Assembly (NCBI GenBank): GCA_947259315.1 | Contig: CAMYLR010000012.1 | Location: forward strand, 7,448 to 71,447 | Length of the DNA stretch: 64,000 bases | Source of the DNA: an uncultured Gemmatimonadales bacterium | GTDB lineage: Bacteria; Gemmatimonadota; Gemmatimonadetes; JACCXV01; JAHWKZ01 | Direction: 5' to 3' | In this document: positions 51,343 through 59,517 of the stretch, in pieces | How the letters are laid out: the number at the start of each line of letters is the position of its first letter | How positions within the stretch are numbered: position 1 is the first letter of the stretch | Notes under the pieces: model-generated | Database searches by the model: none | What the model was told of the DNA's origin: nothing | What the model saw: the letters and a program-made list of their open reading frames with translations, nothing else | Made by a program: the position numbers and the translations under genes

Positions 51343-51371
51343 CTTTTGGCGGCATAACCAGCCGCCGAAAG
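51343..51371 (+). promoter_or_regulatory. 11-bp hairpin directly before a ribosome binding site
   Basis: CTTTTGGCGGC (51343-51353) pairs with GCCGCCGAAAG (51361-51371), with one G-U pair and a seven-base ATAACCA loop. The Shine-Dalgarno GGGGAGAG begins at its 3' edge, nine bases before the ATG at 51380. It may tune translation or stability of the lipoprotein mRNA. Confidence 0.5.
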
Positions 51372-51379
51372 GGGAGAGC

Positions 51380-51931
51380 ATGACTGGATTGCGGGTGCAG
51401 ACCGCGGCTGCTCTGGTGATCTCCACGCTGGCGCTAGCGTGCGGGGGCGGAGAAGAGCCACCAAGGACCGCTATATCGACGACTAATTCGAGCAACGGGG
51501 CCAACCGGGCCAGCGAGGCGATCGCTCCGTGCGACCTGCTCACGACTGAACAGATAGCCACCGTGCTTACCGGCTCGGACGAGGGCATGGCGGTGACAAC
51601 CGGGGGGTCGATGATCGAAGGCGTTGACGCATACCAGTGCTCGTACTCGAATACCGACCTCGATCTGTTGACGGTCACCGTCCATGTCGCCACCGATAAC
51701 ACGTTGGTCTCGGAAATCGAGCCCCGGCGACCGATGTCGGAGCTTTACGACGAGATCCGCGAGATCGAAGTCGGCGACGGCGGTTGGTTGTACGGCGACT
51801 CGGCCGAGATGAAGCTGACCGCGAGCCAGGGTGACGCTGTGATCGAACTAGAACTCATGACGGCTGACGCTGGCGAAAGCAGCGACGCGCTCGTCGCGCT
51901 CGGTGATGCCGTCGCATCGCAGATTGATTAA
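51380..51931 (+). CDS. Lipoprotein, DUF3558-like
   Basis: A 183-residue protein with a lipoprotein signal (AAALVISTLALAC) and a short Gly/Ser/Asn-rich linker. The globular part ACPDLLT-like APCDLLTTEQIATVLTG, YQCSYSNTDLDLLTVTVHVA and VGDGGWLYGDSAEMKLTASQGDAVIEL recalls DUF3558-type lipoproteins with a conserved cysteine pair. The function is unknown. GGGGAGAG lies just before the ATG, and a hairpin precedes it. A beta-barrel-like protein follows 15 bp downstream. Confidence 0.65.
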   Translation: MTGLRVQTAAALVISTLALACGGGEEPPRTAISTTNSSNGANRASEAIAPCDLLTTEQIATVLTGSDEGMAVTTGGSMIEGVDAYQCSYSNTDLDLLTVTVHVATDNTLVSEIEPRRPMSELYDEIREIEVGDGGWLYGDSAEMKLTASQGDAVIELELMTADAGESSDALVALGDAVASQID

Positions 51932-51946
51932 ACCGGAGCCGATTGA

Positions 51947-52573
51947 ATGAGGATTGCAGGCCTTGTACTCACGTTTGCGGTTACGATCCTGTTCATGTCG
52001 ACGACCAGCGCGCGCGCGCAGAATCCTGGAAGCATCGTCATCAACCCCTACGCGGGGGCGATCGTCTTTGATGACGGCGCGGTCAACGATCTCGGATTGG
52101 AGGTCGATGTCGGGGCGATCTTTGGTGGTCGATTGATCGTCTCGTTGCCGGGGAACTTTCGCCTCTTCGGCGCCTACGGCTACGCGCCACTCTCCATGGA
52201 GGCGTCCGAGTTCGTGGGCGAGCCCTTAGCCATCACCGATCTCGACGCCAACAGCCATGTTTACTACGGCGGTTTCGAGTACAACCTCTATTCACGCGTC
52301 TCGCCGACGACGCTGTTGCTTTCAGCTGGTATTGGTGGAATGACGGTCGATCTGGAAGGCGTTGATGATCAGACCGACTTCTTGGCCAGCCTCGGAGTCG
52401 GTTTCACACATCGGGCGAGCGACCGTATCACGTTTCGCGCCGAGGTGCGCGATCACATCATGTTCTGTTCCTCCGACGCCGGTGGCGTAGTGGAAGAGAT
52501 CGCCGCCTGCTTCAACGATGAGATTTTGAATCACTTCGAAATCTCGGGCGGACTCGAGGTTTGGCTCTACTAG
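51947..52573 (+). CDS. Outer-membrane beta-barrel-like protein
   Basis: A 208-residue exported protein (signal LVLTFAVTILFMSTTSARA). The mature part is a series of amphipathic strands: GRLIVSLPGNFRLFGAYGYA, HVYYGGFEYNLYSRVS, TTLLLSAGIGGMTVDL, FLASLGVGFTHRASDRITFRAEVRDHI and the C-terminal EISGGLEVWLY, which ends in an aromatic residue as OMPs do. An eight-strand OmpA/OmpW-like barrel is likely. No substrate can be named. fadD starts one base after the stop. Confidence 0.7.
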   Translation: MRIAGLVLTFAVTILFMSTTSARAQNPGSIVINPYAGAIVFDDGAVNDLGLEVDVGAIFGGRLIVSLPGNFRLFGAYGYAPLSMEASEFVGEPLAITDLDANSHVYYGGFEYNLYSRVSPTTLLLSAGIGGMTVDLEGVDDQTDFLASLGVGFTHRASDRITFRAEVRDHIMFCSSDAGGVVEEIAACFNDEILNHFEISGGLEVWLY

Positions 52574-52574
52574 C

Positions 52575-54416
52575 GTGACGCATCCCCAGCCGCGCACGAT
52601 CCCCGAGCTCTTCCTGCAAGCCGTCGAGCGCCACGACAATCCGGCGTTCATGCGCTACAAGGCGGGCGGCGAGTTCGCGTCGATCCCGGCGCGCGAGTTC
52701 CGCAAGGAAGTCGAGCTGGCGGCGTTCGGGCTGATCGAGCTCGGGGTCCAGCACGGCGATCGGGTGGCGCTGCTGTCGGAGAACCGGCCCGGGTGGGCGT
52801 TCGCCGACCTGGCGACGCTGTCGGTCGGCGCGTGGTCAGTGCCGATCTACACCTCGCTCATGCCGGATGAGATCGCGTACATCCTGAACGATTGCGGCGC
52901 AGTGGCGTGCTTCGTGTCGACCGCCGAGCAGCTGGCCAAGCTCGACGCCATACGTGCGCGCTGCCCGGCGCTTAAGCATGTCATCACGCTCGAGCCGATC
53001 GAATCGTCCGATCCGTCGACGATGACTGCGCGGTCGCTACTCGAACAAGGTCAGGCATTCCGCTCGAAGTCGCCCGGTTTGGTGGAGCAGCGGCTGGCGG
53101 CGATCGAGCCGGAGCACACGGCGTCGATCCTCTACACCTCGGGCACGACCGGTGAGCCCAAGGGCGTCATGCTGTCGCACAACAACTTCATCACCAACGT
53201 GATCGACGGGCTCAAGTCGCTGGTCATCTTGACGACCGACACCAACCTGTCGTTCCTGCCGTTGTCACACAGCTTTGAGCGCACCGCCGGCTACTACATC
53301 ATGATGCACGCCGGATCGTCGATCGCGTACGCCGAGTCGGTTGATACTGTGGTCGACAACATGGCCGAGGTTCAGCCGACCGTTATGACCAGCGTACCGC
53401 GACTCTACGAGAAGCTCTACGCGGGCGTGCTGCAGAAAGCGACCGAGGCTGGTGGTCTCAAGAAGCAGCTCGTCTTCTGGGCCCGCCGGATCGGGATCGA
53501 CTACGCCGAGAAACGCGTTGCCGGGGAACGGATCCCCGCCCACCTGGCACTCCAGTACCGGATCGCCGATCGGCTCGTGTTCTCCAAAATCCGTCAGTTG
53601 GTCGGCGGGCGGATGCGCTTCTTCGTCTCGGGTGGCGCCCCGCTGGCTCCGGTGATCGCCAAGTTCTTTTACGCCGCCGGGATACCGATCCTCGAGGGGT
53701 ATGGCCTGACCGCGACGAGCCCGGTGATCTCGGTCAACACGTTTGGCGCGATCCGCTTTGGCACGGTCGGCAAAGTGATCGAGAACGTCGAAGTGAAGAT
53801 CGAGCCCGACCCCGATCGGCCGGGCGGCGAGGGCGAGATCCTGGTGCGCGGCCCCAACGTCATGCAAGGTTACTACAACCTGCCAGAGAAGACGGCCGAA
53901 GTGCTCTCCCCCGATGGCTGGTTCCGGACCGGCGACATCGGGTTCATCGACGACGACGGTTTTATCGCCATCACCGATCGCAAGAAGGACTTGATCAAGA
54001 CGTCGGGCGGCAAGTTCATCGCACCGCAACCACTCGAGAACGACCTCAAGACATCGCGCTACGTTTCGCAAGCGGTCGTCGTTGGCAACCGTCGCAAGTA
54101 CGCCAGCGTGTTGATCGTGCCCAACATGGACACCGTCGTTCGCTACTGTCGCGAACATGATGTCGCGACCGACGACACCGGTACGATGCTCGAGTCGCGA
54201 GAGGTGCAAGCGCTGTTCGACGAGCTGCTCGAAAAGATCAACCGCGACGCCCCGTCGTATCAGACGCTCAAGAAGTTCTGTTTGGTGCGTGAAGACTTCA
54301 CCATCGCGGCCGGCGAGCTGACGCCGACGCTCAAGGTCAAGCGGCGCGTTATCGAGGAGAAATACGGACACCTTATCGACACGATGTACGAGCAGGATGT
54401 GGCGCTGACGGAGTAA
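52575..54416 (+). CDS. fadD: Long-chain acyl-CoA synthetase (AMP-binding)
   Basis: A 613-residue ANL-superfamily ligase that activates fatty acids to acyl-CoA via an acyl-AMP. The P-loop is SILYTSGTTGEPKGVMLSHNN. The fatty-acid-binding tunnel region is typical of FadD15/FACS types. The adenylate motif is EGYGLTATSPVI, the hinge GWFRTGDIG is intact and the C-terminal lysine region is DRKKDLIKTSGGKFIAPQPLE. It starts at GTG 52575, two bases after the barrel gene. It supplies substrates to the beta-oxidation genes. A terminator follows. Confidence 0.93.
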   Translation: MTHPQPRTIPELFLQAVERHDNPAFMRYKAGGEFASIPAREFRKEVELAAFGLIELGVQHGDRVALLSENRPGWAFADLATLSVGAWSVPIYTSLMPDEIAYILNDCGAVACFVSTAEQLAKLDAIRARCPALKHVITLEPIESSDPSTMTARSLLEQGQAFRSKSPGLVEQRLAAIEPEHTASILYTSGTTGEPKGVMLSHNNFITNVIDGLKSLVILTTDTNLSFLPLSHSFERTAGYYIMMHAGSSIAYAESVDTVVDNMAEVQPTVMTSVPRLYEKLYAGVLQKATEAGGLKKQLVFWARRIGIDYAEKRVAGERIPAHLALQYRIADRLVFSKIRQLVGGRMRFFVSGGAPLAPVIAKFFYAAGIPILEGYGLTATSPVISVNTFGAIRFGTVGKVIENVEVKIEPDPDRPGGEGEILVRGPNVMQGYYNLPEKTAEVLSPDGWFRTGDIGFIDDDGFIAITDRKKDLIKTSGGKFIAPQPLENDLKTSRYVSQAVVVGNRRKYASVLIVPNMDTVVRYCREHDVATDDTGTMLESREVQALFDELLEKINRDAPSYQTLKKFCLVREDFTIAAGELTPTLKVKRRVIEEKYGHLIDTMYEQDVALTE

Positions 54417-54454
54417 CCGAGCGTGTCCGGAAACGAGGACACACTGACCTCTGG

Positions 54455-54490
54455 ACTGGCCTCTGAAAACCCCTACCAGGCCAGTTTTTT
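54455..54490 (+). terminator. Rho-independent terminator after fadD
   Basis: ACTGGCCT pairs with AGGCCAGT (8 bp) across a 15-base loop, followed by T6. It lies 38 bp after the fadD stop. Confidence 0.8.
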
Positions 54491-54539
54491 GACCACATAA
54501 AAGAGTTTGTGAACAGGAATCCGGGCCCTGTTTTTGTCG

Positions 54540-54555
54540 TGGCACGCGGCCTGCT
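54540..54555 (+). promoter_or_regulatory. Sigma-54-like -24/-12 promoter before the sigma factor gene
   Basis: TGGCACG, four bases (CGGC), then CTGCT. This matches the sigma-54 consensus TGGCACG-N4-TTGCW in all but one position, including the essential GG and GC. The predicted start is about 65 bp before the ATG at 54633. Confidence 0.5.
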
Positions 54556-54632
54556 TTTAAGGAGTCCGCAGAGCAGCGACATAACGAGCAGGCGACAGCG
54601 CTCGTTTGACAATGGCGAGAGGACGAACCCCG

Positions 54633-55259
54633 ATGAAGGCAACCCGCGAACGCGCCGACCGCAGCTCGACAAGAGCGGCGCCTCAGCCCCTCAACGACAA
54701 CCAGCTGGTCGAGCGTTATCTGGCCGGCGAAGAGGAGCAGTTCCGGGAGCTCGTCGGACGCTACGAAGGACGGATCGTAAACTTCATCCAGCGTTCGATC
54801 GGTGATCGCGAGCGGGCCCACGATCTGGCCCAGGAGACGTTCATTCGGGTGTACCGCCACCTCGACCGGTTTGACCAAACCAAGAAGTTCTCGACCTGGA
54901 TCTACACCATCGCCTCGAACCTGGCGAAGAACGAGTTGAGAAACCGGTCCCGCAATCCAGTCGTCCTGTATCAGACGCTGACCGCGACCTGGGAAGACGA
55001 CCACCGTCCGCTCCAGTTCGAAGACTCGTCGATGAAGCCCGACGACATGTTCCGCAAGCGCCACCTGGCAGAGTTGGTCGAGCGCGCCGCGGCCGAGCTG
55101 CCCGATCATCATCGCGAGGTGTTCATCCTGCGCGAGATCGAGGGCAAGTCGTACGAGGAGATCGCCGAGATCACCGACACCCAGCTGGGAACCGTGAAGT
55201 CGCGCCTCAACCGGGCCCGCAACCGGTTCGCGCAGATCATCGGCCCCTGGTTGGAGTAG
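54633..55259 (+). CDS. RNA polymerase sigma factor, ECF (RpoE/SigW-like) family
   Basis: A 208-residue sigma-70 family member. Region 2 (about 35-105) has AHDLAQETFIRVYRHLDRFDQTKKFSTWIYTIASNLAKNELR. Region 4 (about 145-200) has ELPDHHREVFILREIEGKSYEEIAEITDTQLGTVKSRLNRARNRF. Regions 1.2 and 3 are absent, as expected for ECF. ATG 54633 has AGAGGA nine bases upstream; the earlier ATG at 54612 lacks such a site. No anti-sigma gene is adjacent; a zf-HC2 protein lies 5.9 kb downstream. Confidence 0.92.
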   Translation: MKATRERADRSSTRAAPQPLNDNQLVERYLAGEEEQFRELVGRYEGRIVNFIQRSIGDRERAHDLAQETFIRVYRHLDRFDQTKKFSTWIYTIASNLAKNELRNRSRNPVVLYQTLTATWEDDHRPLQFEDSSMKPDDMFRKRHLAELVERAAAELPDHHREVFILREIEGKSYEEIAEITDTQLGTVKSRLNRARNRFAQIIGPWLE

Positions 55260-55392
55260 CCGGCAAAACCGCAAAAAGCCGAACCCATCGTTAATCGGTC
55301 GATGTTTGGTGGCCGTTTCTGGCGCGCGTAGTTTTCGCGCCCAGAATGGTCGTCTTCGACGTCGCGGAGGTCGGCCCTATCGTTCCGGGTCC

Positions 55393-56394
55393 ATGAGCGT
55401 CTATCTGTCGAATCCCGACGCGCCGCCCGACTCCGCCTTCGAGCTGGGGGCGCTGCATCACGTCGTCGTCGGCAACACCGGCCGGCTGCTGGATACGCGA
55501 CGCACGCCCGTGTCGGTAGTGGACATCCGCGTCGACACCGGCCAGTTCGTCGTGCGGATTGACGACTTCGAGGATCGCGGCGCCGAATGGGTCATCCCGT
55601 TTGAAAGCGTCTCGCGCTACCAGTTCGCGGCGGGTGCGCGGCGGGCGCCCGCAATCGACGTCCGCCGGTTCGAGGAAGCGATCCACCGTTTCGACCGCCC
55701 GCTCCGGGTCCCACGTGACGAGACGGCCCTTCTTGCGACTGATCGCCGCCTCGAGGAAGCGCGGGCTGCGGCGGATACGTGGCTAGCCGCCCACTCGCAG
55801 TTCTTCGCCGCCGCCGGCACGCTGCCGGACCCCGCGACGCGTACCGGTGACACGCGGCTCCAGGCCGACCTGCGCGCCTACCTGGAGCGGCACAGTCTTG
55901 CGGACATGGAGGAACCGTTCGCCCGGCGGTACGTAAGCAACCCGCACTCGGGCGAGATGGTGAAGGGCCATTGCATCGTGATCGCCGGGCTGGGTCTAGC
56001 GTCTTATTCGGGAACGGTCGTCCGCGACCCGGCCCTCTTCGGGGGCGACTGGAGCCGGGCGCGTCGTGCCGACCACGTGATCCAGAGAATGGCGTTCGTC
56101 TCCGCGCTGCTCGCGCGCTGTGGTCAGCGTCGTGTCGTCCTCTATCGCGGGATGTCCACGGAAGGACCGCTGGAGAGTCGCGATCGGCCGACCCTCGTCT
56201 CCGCCACGTTCGATCGTGGCGTGGCCGAGAGCCACTTCGAGTGTGGCACCCCGGAGGCGACCCGCGTGCTCCAGGCGCAGGCCGTGCCCATCGGGCGGAT
56301 CTTCATGACGTACCTCGAGACGGCGGCGATGAACGCGCCTTTCAAGGAGGCCGAGGCGGTTCTACTGCCTGGCCCGGACGACGCACCATTCTGA
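55393..56394 (+). CDS. Putative mono-ADP-ribosyltransferase (ART fold, R-S-ExE motif)
   Basis: A 333-residue soluble protein. The C-terminal third shows the ordered motifs of R-S-E class ADP-ribosyltransferases: an NAD-binding arginine (Arg252) in RVVLYRGMS, a Ser-x-Thr (Ser270-Thr272) in LVSATFDRGVAESHF, and a bi-glutamate E319-A-E321 in FKEAEAVLLPG close to the C-terminus. The ExE form is typical of arginine-modifying enzymes. The N-terminal ~200 residues have no recognised domain. There is no signal peptide or secretion tag, and no antitoxin or immunity gene is obvious next to it. The start ATG 55393 has no clear Shine-Dalgarno. Motif assignment is by eye. Confidence 0.6.
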   Translation: MSVYLSNPDAPPDSAFELGALHHVVVGNTGRLLDTRRTPVSVVDIRVDTGQFVVRIDDFEDRGAEWVIPFESVSRYQFAAGARRAPAIDVRRFEEAIHRFDRPLRVPRDETALLATDRRLEEARAAADTWLAAHSQFFAAAGTLPDPATRTGDTRLQADLRAYLERHSLADMEEPFARRYVSNPHSGEMVKGHCIVIAGLGLASYSGTVVRDPALFGGDWSRARRADHVIQRMAFVSALLARCGQRRVVLYRGMSTEGPLESRDRPTLVSATFDRGVAESHFECGTPEATRVLQAQAVPIGRIFMTYLETAAMNAPFKEAEAVLLPGPDDAPF

Positions 56395-56434
56395 GGAGCG
56401 GTTGCTCGCAGGCGGGCATAGTTTCGAGTCGACC

Positions 56435-57466
56435 ATGAAAGCGATCGTCCGACACGAGTACGGCGGCCCCGAGGTTCTAAAACTCGAAGAGATCGAAAAG
56501 CCTACGCCTCGGGACGACGAGGTGTTGGTCAAAGTACATGCGGCGTCCGCGAACCTGGGTGATTGGGAGATCCTGAGAGCGGACCCGTTCTTTATCGCCG
56601 TCATGGCCAAGATCTTCGGTCCAAGACCGCGTCACCCAGTCCCACCGAGCGACACCGCGCCTCCGCCGCGACGGAAAAGACTCTTGAGGCCCAAATACAA
56701 AATCCTCGGAGCTGACCTGGCCGGGCGGATTGAAGCTGTTGGCAAAGACGTACCCCAGCATAAGCCGGGCGACGAGGTGTTCGGGATGTGTTTCTTCGGC
56801 GCTTTCGCCGAGTACGTCTGCGTCCCCAACCGCGCGCCGCTGGTGCCAAAGCCGGCCAGCATGACGTTCGAGGAAGCGGCGTCGTTGCCGCAGGCGACGT
56901 TTATCGCCGTGCAGGGCATCCGCGACAAAGGTCACGTTGAAGCTGGGCAGAAGGTCTTGATTAACGGCGCCGGTGGTGGTGCCGGGACGCTCGCGCTGCA
57001 GCTCGCGAAATCGATCGGGGCCGAAGTGACCGCGGTGGACAACGCGGAGAAGCAAGACATGATGCGTTCGCTCGGCGCCGACCGCGTCATCGATTACGAA
57101 CGGGAGGACTACACGCGCGATGAGCAGCGCTACGACCTCATCCTCGACCTTGCGGCGCATCGGTCGGTCTTTGAGTGCAAACGCGCGTTACGTCCCGGAG
57201 GGAGGTACGTCTCGGCCGGGGGTGCCACCGGTCCGGTTCTTCAATCGATGTTGCTTGGACCGTTGATCTCAATGGTGAGAAGCGAGAAAGTGATTTTCCT
57301 GATGGCGCAGGATCGTACGGAGGATTTGGCTCTCATGACCGAGCTCGTCGCGGCGGGCAAAGTCACGCCGATCATAGATAAGCGTTACCCGTTGAGCGAA
57401 GTTCCCGAAGCTCTCGAGTACATGGGCGAAGGTCACGCCCTCGGTAAAGTCGTCATCACCGTGTGA
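56435..57466 (+). CDS. MDR-family zinc-independent quinone oxidoreductase / alcohol dehydrogenase-like
   Basis: A 343-residue medium-chain dehydrogenase. The N-terminal KAIVRHEYGGPEVLKLEEI is the quinone-oxidoreductase form. The cofactor site is VLINGAGGGAGTLALQLAKSIGAEV, with the substrate-side PKPASMTFEEAASLPQATFIAVQGI. Zinc-binding cysteines are absent. It probably reduces an enone or quinone with NADPH. A proline-rich insertion (PRPRHPVPPSDTAPPPRRKR, about residues 64-83) is unusual. It is convergent with the SDR-ankyrin gene, four bases apart. Confidence 0.88.
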   Translation: MKAIVRHEYGGPEVLKLEEIEKPTPRDDEVLVKVHAASANLGDWEILRADPFFIAVMAKIFGPRPRHPVPPSDTAPPPRRKRLLRPKYKILGADLAGRIEAVGKDVPQHKPGDEVFGMCFFGAFAEYVCVPNRAPLVPKPASMTFEEAASLPQATFIAVQGIRDKGHVEAGQKVLINGAGGGAGTLALQLAKSIGAEVTAVDNAEKQDMMRSLGADRVIDYEREDYTRDEQRYDLILDLAAHRSVFECKRALRPGGRYVSAGGATGPVLQSMLLGPLISMVRSEKVIFLMAQDRTEDLALMTELVAAGKVTPIIDKRYPLSEVPEALEYMGEGHALGKVVITV

Positions 57467-57470
57467 AGTA

Positions 57471-58913
57471 CTACCGCAGCATTTCCGCAATCCTGGGGCG
57501 AGTCATCTCGATCCGTTCGTAGTCCAGCTCCAATCCATACGGTCCAAGGACCGCTGCAACGAAGTCGTAGATTCCTCTAATCTCGTCGAAGGGAACGGTT
57601 ACCACGTCGAGGGCGGTGGATCCCGTGATACTCTTGATACTCTTGTCGGCGCCGGCAGCCAACAGTGCCTCCACGATCTCGGTACGGCAGAAGAAGGCGG
57701 CGGCGATGAGCGGGGTGGATCCGTCGTTGTTCCGTTGGTCCAGGTCGGCCCCCGCTTCGATCAACATCTTCGCGGCCTCCGTTTGACCGAACGTCGCGGC
57801 GGTAATCAGCGGACTCGATCCTCCCATTGGCTCTCGCACGTTTAGGTCCGCTCCGGCTTCGATTTGCGCTTGGATAGCCTGGAGATCCCCTTGCCCGACT
57901 GCCTCGTGCAGGTCGACGTCGGCGGACGGGCCTGCTGATTCGCGCTGCTCTGCGCCCAGGGCTTCGTCCAGCATTTGCACCAGCTCGTCACGGGTATACG
58001 AGTACTGGTGCCCTTCGTTCAGCTGTGCCAACTCCCGCAAGGCTTGCCGGACGGTGAACTCCGCCTCGGCCTGGTTTGGGACCACCATGTATCGGCGCCG
58101 CGGCGAATCGCTGGTGAGGAAATCGAGGGCCGCCAGGGCCACATCATCCGGTTCCTCGTACTGAGAGCGATCGAGGGGCCCGGTGATCAGGTTGAGCATC
58201 GAACCGTATCTCGAGCCTTCCGCCGAATACCCGGCCTCCTCCATGCGCTTGACCATTGAGGCCGTGATCTGGGACTTGTAGTTCCCGGGCTCAACAGCGG
58301 CGACCGCCACATTGAATCGATCCAGCTCTACGGCCAACGCATCCGTATAGGCCTCCACGCCGTGCTTGGTCATGCTGTACGCGCCAATGAAGGGACCAGA
58401 CAGGATCCCGGCTAGGGAGCTAACGGTCATGACGCGACCCTCGCTCTCGATGAGCAGGTCCGCGAACGCCTTCGTCACCCGGTATGGCCCTAGGAGGTTG
58501 ACATCGAGTATGAAATCCAGTTCCACCTCCGGCTGCTCGATGAGCGGTCCCATCACCAACACGCCCGCGTTGTTGATCAACCCGTAGAGGCCGCGTCCTT
58601 CGGCCCGCACCATTTCCACCGCCGCATCGATCTCGCTCTGGATCGTCACATCGAGGCGGACCGATTTCACATTCTCCATCGCGTCCAGGCGCTCCAGGTC
58701 CGCCGGTTTGCGAGCCCCTGCGTAGACGAAGAAGCCGTTCTGCGAAAGGACCTCCGTCATGCGCAGTCCGATCCCGGTGCTGGTCCCCGTAATGAGCACG
58801 GCTCGCAGGTCTTCCGGCTCCTGAGCAGTAACCGGCGACAGCGAGAGCCACGCGATCCCGATAAGCGCAGCGAGAGATCGGCGAGTGGCGAATGCCAGGA
58901 TTCGGAATAGCAC
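57471..58913 (-). CDS. Exported SDR oxidoreductase fused to ankyrin repeats
   Basis: A 480-residue fusion. A hydrophobic N-terminal signal (RRSLAALIGIAWLSLSPVTA) precedes an SDR domain (about 35-330) with VLITGTSTGIGLRM, LINNAGVLVMGP and a complete Ser/Tyr/Lys site in VSSLAGILSGPFIGAYSMTKHG. Three to four ankyrin repeats follow (about 345-450): DLHEAVGQGDLQAIQAQIEAGADLN, SPLITAATFGQTEAAKMLIEAGADLD and TPLIAAAFFCRTEIVEALLAAGAD. NAD(P) is scarce in the periplasm, so the signal may be a membrane anchor. The start is GTG. Confidence 0.8.
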   Translation of the reverse strand: MLFRILAFATRRSLAALIGIAWLSLSPVTAQEPEDLRAVLITGTSTGIGLRMTEVLSQNGFFVYAGARKPADLERLDAMENVKSVRLDVTIQSEIDAAVEMVRAEGRGLYGLINNAGVLVMGPLIEQPEVELDFILDVNLLGPYRVTKAFADLLIESEGRVMTVSSLAGILSGPFIGAYSMTKHGVEAYTDALAVELDRFNVAVAAVEPGNYKSQITASMVKRMEEAGYSAEGSRYGSMLNLITGPLDRSQYEEPDDVALAALDFLTSDSPRRRYMVVPNQAEAEFTVRQALRELAQLNEGHQYSYTRDELVQMLDEALGAEQRESAGPSADVDLHEAVGQGDLQAIQAQIEAGADLNVREPMGGSSPLITAATFGQTEAAKMLIEAGADLDQRNNDGSTPLIAAAFFCRTEIVEALLAAGADKSIKSITGSTALDVVTVPFDEIRGIYDFVAAVLGPYGLELDYERIEMTRPRIAEMLR

Positions 58914-59062
58914 GGGGCCCCCTTGGTTCCGGGTGAACAGGTGAGTGGGAACAGCGCCGATTGTAGTCGAATCCCGAGGTGATTGCGATGCATCGCTAGG
59001 CGCACATACCTTCCGGCTCGTCTTTGTAACGGGTCCTTCTTGAACTTTTTCCAGGAGAATCG

Positions 59063-59506
59063 GTGCGTTCTGAAGCCACCACCGTAGACGAGTATCTAGA
59101 GGAGCTACCCGCCGAGCGGCGGGAAGCGATCTCGACCGTCCGCGATACGATCCTCGACAACCTCCCCGACGGGTTCGAGGAGGTCATGAACTGGGGGATG
59201 ATCGCCTACCAGGTGCCGCTGTCCGTCTATCCCGATACGTACAACAAGAAGCCCCAGATGTACGCCGCGCTAGCCTCGCAGAAAAACCACATGGCGGTGT
59301 ACCTGACCGGGGTCTACATGGACAACGCCTATCGAGAAACGTTCGAGGCGGCTTACAGGGAGACTGGAAAACGGCTCGACGTCGGCCGGTCGTGCGTCCG
59401 CTTCCGCAAGCTCGACGACCTCCCGCTCGAGCTGATCGGCGAGACGATCGGGCGGCTCGACCTGGAGACGTTCGTCGAGCGGGTAAAGCAGGTAAGGGCG
59501 GGCTAG
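59063..59506 (+). CDS. DUF1801 family protein
   Basis: A 147-residue protein with the DUF1801 features TVDEYLEELPAERREAISTVRDTIL, FEEVMNWGMIAYQVP and VGRSCVRFRKLDDLPLELIGETI. The fold is related to the frataxin-like YdhG/DUF1801 proteins; the role is unknown. It starts at GTG 59063 with AGGAG six bases upstream. The propeller-peptidase gene follows, its Shine-Dalgarno starting at the first base after this stop. Confidence 0.87.
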   Translation: MRSEATTVDEYLEELPAERREAISTVRDTILDNLPDGFEEVMNWGMIAYQVPLSVYPDTYNKKPQMYAALASQKNHMAVYLTGVYMDNAYRETFEAAYRETGKRLDVGRSCVRFRKLDDLPLELIGETIGRLDLETFVERVKQVRAG

Positions 59507-59517
59507 AAGGAGGATTT

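Noticed and set aside
53265-55274. Long open frame (about 669 codons) on the minus strand
   Set aside because: It is antisense to fadD and the sigma factor, both with clear motifs; it has no recognisable domain.
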